A stretch of 64,000 nt of DNA from JACVRW01 sp963821275 (GTDB lineage Bacteria; Actinomycetota; Thermoleophilia; Solirubrobacterales; Thermoleophilaceae): positions 310,001 to 374,000 of the forward strand of contig CAWGDF010000008.1 of the NCBI GenBank assembly GCA_963821275.1, in the 5' to 3' direction. The notes beneath the pieces are model-generated. The model was not told the DNA's origin, did no database searches, and saw only the letters and a program-made list of their open reading frames with translations. This document shows, piece after piece, positions 58,712 to 64,000 of this stretch. Each line of letters begins with the position of its first letter. The first letter of the stretch is position 1. The position numbers and the translations under genes were made by a program.

Positions 58712-60786
58712 CGGACCTCCGCGAGCCGGCCGGAGTCGATCAGCAGATCGCGCAGCCGGGCGCCGGCCTCGAACCGGGCGGGGCGCCCGCCCGGCGGCAC
58801 AGCGGCCCGTACGCCCTGAACCGAGGAGCTCAGCAGCACCTCGTCCGCCCCGCTCAGCCGCTCGAGCGACAGCGGCTCCTCCCGGATCTCGAACCCGATC
58901 GCCGGCGCGCCGGCCAGCAGCCGTGCGCGCACCGTCCCGGCGAGCAGGCGCCCGTCGAGCGGAGGGGTGGTGAGCGCCTCGCCCTCGACCACGAACACGT
59001 TCGCCCAGGCCGCCTCCAGCACCTCGCCGTCCAGGTCGGTCAGCAGCGGGACGGCCCCGGTCCGGCCCTCGAGCTCCGCCAAGAGCCGCCGGTCGCGCCA
59101 CTTGTGCGCGCCCAGGCCCCCGGGGAGCAGCGCCGGTGCCAGGGTCACGGGCTCCCGCGGTGCGTCCGCGGGGACGGCCTGCGTCTCGATCTCCACGCTC
59201 GCGACCCGGCCGGGCCCTGGCGACACGAGCACCCGCACGCGTTGCCGGCCGGCGTCCTGAGCCGCCAGCTGGAGCCGCTCGGCCAGGCCGGCGGGCAGCT
59301 CCTGGCCGTAGAGCAGCTCGACGCTGCGGGCGAGGCGGGCCAGGTGGGCGTCGGCGTCCAGCGCCTCGCCGTCACGGGCGAGGAGGGTCTCGAGGACGCC
59401 TTGTGCCGGATCCGGGCGCTCCGCTGAGCCGGCGAGCGCCGGCGTCGGGGCCGGGCCGGCGTCGGGCCGCGTCCGGGCCGGCTCGGCGAGCGAGCCTCCG
59501 ACGGCAGCCACGAGCGGACGCGCCTTCATCAGGCACTCCTCCAGCTCGCGCTCGGGCTCCGAGTCGGCCACGATGCCGCCGCCGGCTCCCAGCCAGATGC
59601 GCTCTCCTCGTGTCTCCAGCGTGCGGATGGCCACGTTCAGTTCCATCCCCGCGACCGGGCTCGCGTAACCGATCGCGCCCGTGTACGCCTCGCGCCCCGT
59701 GGCCTCCAGCTCGGCAATCACCCGCATCGACTGGATCTTCGGGGCGCCGGTCACCGACCCGGGCGGGAAGCTGGCGCGCACGAGATCGCCGTCCCCGACC
59801 TTCGGCCGAAGGGTCCCGGTCACGGTCGACACGAGATGCCAGACGCCCGGGGCGGGGCGGGGCTCGTGCAGGGCGGGCGCCTCCACCGAGCCGTACTCGC
59901 AGACCCGGCCCAGGTCGTTTCGCATCAGGTCGACGATCATCACGTTCTCGGCCCGGTCCTTCACTGACGCGGCCAGCGCTGCGGGCGCGTTCACGCCGCG
60001 GGGAGCGGTGCCCTTGATCGGCTCGCTGGTCACCTGTCGCCCGCGCCGTCGCAGGAACAACTCGGGAGACAGGCTGCACAGGGCGCCCCAGGGTCCGGCA
60101 AGCAGCGCTCCGTGACGCGGCCGCAGCGCCCCGGCGCCGCGCGCGTACAGGTCGACCGCGTCCCCCTCCCAGCGCCCCTCGAGGCGGAGGCAGATGTTCG
60201 CCTGGAAGATCTCCCCGGCCGCGATCCGCTCGCGGCAGACCTGCACCGCGGCAACGTGCCCGGCGGCCCCGGGGGGCACCGGCGCGAGCGAGCCGACCTG
60301 CACCGGTCGCCGTTCCGGGCCGTTGGCGAGCCGGTCCTGCAGCAGCTCGAGGCGCCGCCGCAGCGCCGCGTCGCGAGCGTCGCTCCACAGTGCCTCGAAC
60401 CACCAGCGCCCGGCCGCATCGAGGCGCAGGAGGTGGTCGTAGAAAGCCAGCGCGAACGGCGGGAGCGGCGCGGGGCGGGGCGGGGGCGGCGGCACGGGCT
60501 CGAGCCGGGCTCCCAGGCCGTAGCCCAGGTAGCCGAACCAGCCTCCCCCTACCACGTCCTCGCTCGTGTCGCTGACCTGCGGCTGGCGATCGAGCAGCTC
60601 GAAGGGATCCGCGTCGCCCGCCGCGACCTCGACCGGCTCGGAGCCCGCGAGCACACCGCCGCCCGCCCAGGCTCCGCTGAGCGCAAACGGATGCGGGTCG
60701 TCGCGGAACAGCAGGCAGGCGTCCGTCGCCGACACCGATCCCACGAGCGGAACCCGGACCGCCCGAACCGCGCCGTGCAGGGGCAT
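58708..60786 (-). CDS. pabBC: PabB-PabC fusion (aminodeoxychorismate synthase I / aminodeoxychorismate lyase)
   Basis: The 692-residue fusion. The PabB half (about 1-430) has EIFQANICLRLEG, the PIKGTAPRGV motif, NVMIVDLMRNDLGRVCEYGS and FPPGSVTGAPKIQSMRVI. The PabC half (about 455-690) carries VLETLLARDGEALDADAHLA, the PLP Lys in GLGAHKWRDRRLLAE and EAAWANVFVVEGEALTTPPL. It makes 4-aminobenzoate for folate. Its place between MobA-MoaD and AOR is unusual and hints at joint demand for folate and pterin cofactors. Confidence 0.92.
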   Translation of the reverse strand: MPLHGAVRAVRVPLVGSVSATDACLLFRDDPHPFALSGAWAGGGVLAGSEPVEVAAGDADPFELLDRQPQVSDTSEDVVGGGWFGYLGYGLGARLEPVPPPPPRPAPLPPFALAFYDHLLRLDAAGRWWFEALWSDARDAALRRRLELLQDRLANGPERRPVQVGSLAPVPPGAAGHVAAVQVCRERIAAGEIFQANICLRLEGRWEGDAVDLYARGAGALRPRHGALLAGPWGALCSLSPELFLRRRGRQVTSEPIKGTAPRGVNAPAALAASVKDRAENVMIVDLMRNDLGRVCEYGSVEAPALHEPRPAPGVWHLVSTVTGTLRPKVGDGDLVRASFPPGSVTGAPKIQSMRVIAELEATGREAYTGAIGYASPVAGMELNVAIRTLETRGERIWLGAGGGIVADSEPERELEECLMKARPLVAAVGGSLAEPARTRPDAGPAPTPALAGSAERPDPAQGVLETLLARDGEALDADAHLARLARSVELLYGQELPAGLAERLQLAAQDAGRQRVRVLVSPGPGRVASVEIETQAVPADAPREPVTLAPALLPGGLGAHKWRDRRLLAELEGRTGAVPLLTDLDGEVLEAAWANVFVVEGEALTTPPLDGRLLAGTVRARLLAGAPAIGFEIREEPLSLERLSGADEVLLSSSVQGVRAAVPPGGRPARFEAGARLRDLLIDSGRLAEVR

Positions 60787-60789
60787 GAC

Positions 60790-61749
60790 CTAGCCTCCCG
60801 CGTCCGCGGCGAGGAAGGCCACGCGGTCGCCCGCGGCGAGCGGCAGCTCGGCGTCGCGGCTGATCTGGTCGCCGTTCAGGGCGGCGACCACATGGCGGTC
60901 GAGCGTCACGCCCGCGGCCTGGGCCGCGGCGCCCAGGCTCGCTGCGCGAACCGACAACGGCCTCCGGTCACCGGGTGGCGCCAGGGTTCCGAAGCGCTGC
61001 ACGGTCACAGACGGGGCGGCCCGGCGGCGGGCCCGCTCGTACTCGTCCGGGTCGTTGACGTTGAGCAGGGAGAGCAGGTCCGGATCGGCCGCCGCGAGGC
61101 GGGAGTCGCCCAGCAGATGCTGCTCGTCGAGCTGATGCACGCGACAGCGCTCGAACAGGAATGCGGGGCGCATACGGTCCTGTTCGATCAGCCCCTCGAC
61201 CGCAGGGAGCAGGGCCGTCCGGTATGCGGCGGCCAGGGGATGGCGAAAGCCGTGCGCGACAGGGAGCACCACGTCTACATCCTCCCGCTCCGCGGCCGCG
61301 AGCACCCGCGCGACGAAAGCCGGATGCAGAAGCGGAACGTCCGTGGAGGACACGTAGGCCCAGTCGGCCTCCGGCCCGGCCGCGGCGAGGCCTGCCGCGA
61401 GACCCTGCAGCGGCCCCTTCCCCTCGTGCGCATCCTCGGCGACCGTCGCGCCCGCTGGCAGCTCCGGCAGCTCCTGACCCGGCGCGCGGACCACGACCAC
61501 CGGGCCGTCAACGGCCCGCCCGACGATCCCCGCCACCCGGTGAAGCAGCGTGGAGCCGTGCCATTCGAGGGCCGCCTTGGGCCGTCCCATCCGGGTCGAG
61601 CGGCCGCCGGCCAGGACGATGCCGGCCCTCCGCGGCCCCGGATCGTCCGCCCGCGCCGACTCGGCCCGCGAGCGGGCGGGAGCGCGAATGTCGTCCTCGG
61701 AGCGCATGCCTGCCGCAGGTGGGATTGTACGTATTTGTCCGTCCCCCAT
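60790..61749 (-). CDS. MobA-type nucleotidyltransferase fused to a MoaD-like domain
   Basis: Residues about 40-245 are MobA-like: RRAGIVLAGGRSTRMGRPKA, ALEWHGSTLLHRV, VAEDAHEGKGPLQGLAAGLA, SSTDVPLLHP and NVNDPDEYERARR. Residues about 246-319 form a beta-grasp domain (VTVQRFGTLAPPG, RHVVAALNGDQIS, LPLAAGDRVAFLAADAGG) ending in the double glycine used for thiocarboxylation in MoaD/ThiS. So one chain combines guanylyl transfer and sulfur carriage. The start is uncertain: ATG 61749 used here, ATG 61707 possible and better separated from the AT-rich motif at 61726. Confidence 0.85.
   Translation of the reverse strand: MGDGQIRTIPPAAGMRSEDDIRAPARSRAESARADDPGPRRAGIVLAGGRSTRMGRPKAALEWHGSTLLHRVAGIVGRAVDGPVVVVRAPGQELPELPAGATVAEDAHEGKGPLQGLAAGLAAAGPEADWAYVSSTDVPLLHPAFVARVLAAAEREDVDVVLPVAHGFRHPLAAAYRTALLPAVEGLIEQDRMRPAFLFERCRVHQLDEQHLLGDSRLAAADPDLLSLLNVNDPDEYERARRRAAPSVTVQRFGTLAPPGDRRPLSVRAASLGAAAQAAGVTLDRHVVAALNGDQISRDAELPLAAGDRVAFLAADAGG
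61726..61741 (-). promoter_or_regulatory. AT-rich motif near the MobA-MoaD start
   Basis: TGTACGTATTTGTCCG (plus-strand reading) matches 14 of 16 positions with TGTACATATTTGTTCG at 15814-15829. Either a regulator site or promoter-like -10 DNA. If it is real, the operon's start would be ATG 61707 and not 61749. Confidence 0.3.
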
Positions 61750-61756
61750 ATCGTTC

Positions 61757-62059
61757 TCAGCGCGCAAGGCAGGTCACCGCCAGCCAACGTCCGGCCCGGT
61801 CCGTGCGCTGCAGCGGAAAAGCCAGCTCGCCGTTGACCGCCCACAGCTCGGTATGACGGTCGCTGACCGTCCACGCCGGCGGCCAGCGGCTCACGTCCGA
61901 ATCCTCGAGCGTCGCGGCCAGCGCGTCGGCCACCACGGCTGCGCCGCGCTCGCTCACCGGCCGGCGCTGGCGGAAGCGGACCACGCAGTGATGGGAGGGG
62001 ACGATCTCTTGCACCTCGGAATGATCGAGACGGGCGACGCGTTGCACCGGTGCCTGCAA
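61757..62059 (-). CDS. Small HHxVVRF-type protein, unknown
   Basis: The up-to-100-residue product contains IVPSHHCVVRFRQRRPVSER, AAVVADALAATLEDSDV and TELWAVNGELAFPLQRTDRA, and looks like a folded, tryptophan-containing protein and not a shadow. An internal GTG at 62014 (VQEIVPSHHCVV) is a likely alternative start. Its stop TGA lies 8 bases ahead of the MobA-MoaD ATG on the same strand. It may be the first gene of that operon. Function is unknown. Confidence 0.5.
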   Translation of the reverse strand: MQAPVQRVARLDHSEVQEIVPSHHCVVRFRQRRPVSERGAAVVADALAATLEDSDVSRWPPAWTVSDRHTELWAVNGELAFPLQRTDRAGRWLAVTCLAR

Positions 62060-62097
62060 CGCTACTCATGAGCGGAGTCCAGTTTTGGAGGAGCGCG

Positions 62098-62319
62098 ATG
62101 GAAGAGGTCGTCATCAGGGCCCGGGAGAACGGGCCGTACAAGGTCACCGGCCCGGTGAAGGTGGTCGACGCAGACGGCACGGAGTACGACCTGTCCACCA
62201 AGGGCAAGGCGATCGCCCTCTGCCGCTGCGGCGGGTCCACGACGAAGCCGTTCTGCGACGGAACGCATTCCCGCAAAGGCTTCGAGGCCGCCGAGCGGGC
62301 GGTCCGGGAATCGGGCTAG
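62098..62319 (+). CDS. CDGSH-type iron-sulfur protein
   Basis: The 73-residue protein has the three-Cys one-His site C42-x-C44-x8-C53-x3-H57 in ALCRCGGSTTKPFCDGTHSR, the CDGSH [2Fe-2S] signature. A good ribosome site (GGAGG, 62087-62091) sets ATG 62098. An upstream in-frame ATG at 62050 is without one. Family members are small electron or sulfur-transfer proteins. It diverges from the tungsten-operon side and is followed by about 180 bases without a gene. Confidence 0.92.
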   Translation: MEEVVIRARENGPYKVTGPVKVVDADGTEYDLSTKGKAIALCRCGGSTTKPFCDGTHSRKGFEAAERAVRESG

Positions 62320-62502
62320 GCGGGCGTCCCCTCGAGGGAGCCGTCCGGCGCCGCAACCGTCCGGGCGAGGCTATGGCTGCGCCCGATTGTCGACTTCTGG
62401 CCTCCGAGGGGACACAAGGGCACATCGGCTGGCGCTCGCGCGTCAACTGTCGGGTTGCCGCGCCTGGATGACTAGCGGGCCCGAACCCCAACGCCCGGCG
62501 GT
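62320..62502. other. Intergenic gap, nothing recognised
   Basis: About 183 bases between the CDGSH stop and the convergent nuclease gene. No tRNA-like fold, promoter or clean hairpin terminator was found by eye. The sequence GGGACACAAGGGCACATCGG is only slightly AT-richer than its surroundings. Confidence 0.4.
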
Positions 62503-64000
62503 TCAGGCGAGCACGGCGATCTCCCCCTCCCTCGGTCCGCGCGCAGAAGAGGGTCCCTCGCCGGTTGCCTGAGCGGCAAAGCTCATCAGCGCGCGCACGC
62601 TCGGCCGGGGCTGGAGCGCCAGCGCAGGAGGCTCGTGCTCGGCGATCCAGCCGGCCACGATGCGCACCTCGTCCACCTCGCTGACGGGGACAACGGCGCG
62701 GCCCGGTGAGCGGGCCACGGCAGCCTCCGTGCGCTCGACGAGCTCGGAGTGCCCGGGCAGCGAGCCCCAGTCCACCAGGCGGCCCTGCACGATCCAGAAG
62801 GCATCGAGGCGCTCCTTCACGGGGTGCCGCGCGAGCACCAGCCGGGGAGCCGCGTGAGTGGCCCGAAGAACCCCCTCGAGCCGCTCCACGACCCAGGCGA
62901 GGCGGTCCCGGCGCCGGAGCAAGGCGGCCGCGCGCTCGTAGCGCGCGCCGGCGGCGGCCTCGCGCATCCGGCGGTCGATCTCGGCGACGAGTGCCTCGCC
63001 CGCGCCCGGCTCCTCGAAGTGCGCGAGCGCCGCGTCGATCTGGCGGCGGTAGGCGTTGGGATCGAGGTCGCCCAGGCAGGGGGAGACACAGCGGCCCATC
63101 TGGCCGTAGGCCGACGGGTGCTCACGCAGCTTGAGCTTGCGGCCGCAGTGGCGCAGGCGGTAGAGCGAGGTGAGCTGGTCGGCGAGCTCCCCCGCCAGCG
63201 CTCGGCTCCCCAGCGGCCCGACGTTCACCGCATGGCCGGGGGCGGGCTCGGCGGCCACCTCGAGCACGGGGTAGGCGATGTCGAGCCGGCAGCGCAGGTA
63301 GCAGTAGCGATCCGTGCGCTTCAGCTTCTTGTTCCCGGCCGGCTTCCACGACTTGATCAGCCGGTTCTCCAGCACCAGCGCCCCGAGCTCCGAGTTGGTC
63401 GGCCGGTAATCGACGATGGCCGCCCGCTCCGTCCACCCGGCCGGGGCGCAGAAGTGCGCCCGCGCCCTGCTGCGCAGCGACACGGACTTGCCCACATAGA
63501 GGGGCTTTCCCCGCTCGTCGCGGAACACGTACACGCCCGGGTCGTCCGGCAGCGTTGACAGGTCCGGCCGCTCTGACGGCGGGATCCGCTCGCCCGGCTC
63601 GGTCTTGCGAGCGCGACGGCGGGTGCGAAGCAGGTCGAGCGCCTCGCCGATCGTCACCGCGTTGGCGCACAGCTTCGGGAACAGCGCACAGAACACGCGC
63701 GCGCACGTGAGGGCATCGGGCAGCGCCCGGTGGACCTCGCGCACTTCGATGCCGAGGGCGTCGGCCAGCGAGGCGAGGCCCCGCCTGCTCACCAGCGGGG
63801 CGAAGCGACGCGCGAGCTGCACCGTGCACAGGACCGGGGGCTGGGGCCAGCGCAGCTGGGCCCGCTCGAACGCGAGCCGCAGGACGCGCCGGTCGAAGCG
63901 GGCGTTGTGGGCGATCAGCACCCGGCCTTCGAGCAGGTCCGCCACCTCAGGCAGCACCTCCGCGGGGGGCGGCGCCCCGTCGACCATCCCCTGGGTGATC
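62503..64000 (-). CDS. DEDDh exonuclease / UvrC-like GIY-YIG nuclease fusion, 5' truncated by the window
   Basis: The frame is open to the right edge (ITQG precedes MVDGAPPPAEV), so the N-terminal ExoI motif is missing. Visible: ExoII RVLIAHNARFDRRVLRLAFE and ExoIII REVHRALPDALTCARVF of a DnaQ-type exonuclease. A GIY-YIG domain follows (DLSTLPDDPGVYVFRDERGK, PLYVGKSVSLRSRARAHF), then a UvrC-type region with two clustered cysteines (GRCVSPCLG). This actinobacterial fusion type is presumed to be a DNA repair nuclease. A full gene would be about 560-600 residues. Confidence 0.88.
   Translation of the reverse strand, partial: ITQGMVDGAPPPAEVLPEVADLLEGRVLIAHNARFDRRVLRLAFERAQLRWPQPPVLCTVQLARRFAPLVSRRGLASLADALGIEVREVHRALPDALTCARVFCALFPKLCANAVTIGEALDLLRTRRRARKTEPGERIPPSERPDLSTLPDDPGVYVFRDERGKPLYVGKSVSLRSRARAHFCAPAGWTERAAIVDYRPTNSELGALVLENRLIKSWKPAGNKKLKRTDRYCYLRCRLDIAYPVLEVAAEPAPGHAVNVGPLGSRALAGELADQLTSLYRLRHCGRKLKLREHPSAYGQMGRCVSPCLGDLDPNAYRRQIDAALAHFEEPGAGEALVAEIDRRMREAAAGARYERAAALLRRRDRLAWVVERLEGVLRATHAAPRLVLARHPVKERLDAFWIVQGRLVDWGSLPGHSELVERTEAAVARSPGRAVVPVSEVDEVRIVAGWIAEHEPPALALQPRPSVRALMSFAAQATGEGPSSARGPREGEIAVLA

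Noticed and set aside
1..64000. CRISPR array, tRNA, rRNA, insertion sequence or phage module
   Set aside because: No spaced direct repeats, cloverleaf-like sequence, transposase or integrase seen; reading by eye could miss a single tRNA.

Overview
The window is about 70 percent GC, nearly gapless, and full of GTG starts and 4-bp ATGA/GTGA stop-start overlaps. The protein families point to a high-GC actinobacterium, most plausibly of the Thermoleophilia (Solirubrobacterales/Gaiellales) type; that placement is inference from composition and gene families, not from a marker gene. No rRNA, tRNA, insertion sequence, phage gene or CRISPR array was seen, and no gene-free stretch exceeds about 200 bases.

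Layout. 1-3434: end of a sarcosine-oxidase-type operon (SoxG-like, SoxB-like, a 60-residue unknown) running into formate-tetrahydrofolate ligase. 3525-10851: HutC-type regulator, then glutamine synthetase-like / MgsABC (GlxBCD) / unknown / frameshifted FAD oxidase. 10948-13589: a formylglycine-enzyme-fold protein, a MIP18-fold protein, an amidohydrolase-like protein and a small zinc-ribbon membrane protein. 13681-20666: divergent permease and stress protein, then an atypical acyl-CoA-dehydrogenase homologue, a DUF1989-GcvT fusion and a flavin reductase. 20729-23323: small housekeeping or unknown genes. 23369-27818: ammonium transporter with a cassette of tiny coupled ORFs, divergent from a GAF/PucR regulator. 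27821-32803: membrane proteins, antiporter, exonuclease, CBS-DUF294 protein. 32964-38709: betaine-binding lipoprotein, permease, aldehyde dehydrogenase, choline-dehydrogenase-like GMC oxidase. 38821-44259: ProV, ProW, ProX and a GcvT homologue, several broken by single-base insertions. 44274-52285: MetF, GntR regulator, dimethylglycine-dehydrogenase-like enzyme, EtfB, EtfA and a membrane iron-sulfur protein. 52289-53745: PhyH dioxygenase and methenyl-THF cyclohydrolase. 53755-61749: tungsten/molybdenum cofactor operon with an aldehyde:ferredoxin oxidoreductase and a PabB-PabC fusion. 61757-64000: a small unknown, a CDGSH protein and a truncated DnaQ-UvrC-type nuclease.

How it works together (inference). 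The region reads as a catabolic island for choline, glycine betaine and related N-methyl compounds. Choline and betaine enter through ProVWX and extra binding proteins or permeases. BetA/BetB-like enzymes make betaine. Dimethylglycine-dehydrogenase-like and SoxB-like flavoproteins strip methyl groups onto tetrahydrofolate, passing electrons through ETF to a membrane iron-sulfur protein. Fhs, FchA and MetF interconvert the folate-bound C1 units. The MgsABC/glutamine-synthetase block and the ammonium transporter handle the nitrogen.

Standout signals: a shared palindrome (TGATATATCA and close variants) upstream of the betaine uptake, choline oxidation, MetF/GntR and dimethylglycine operons; a run of very small, translationally coupled ORFs behind amtB; a MobA-MoaD fusion; and a cluster of +1 frameshifts in the transporter region that may be assembly error.
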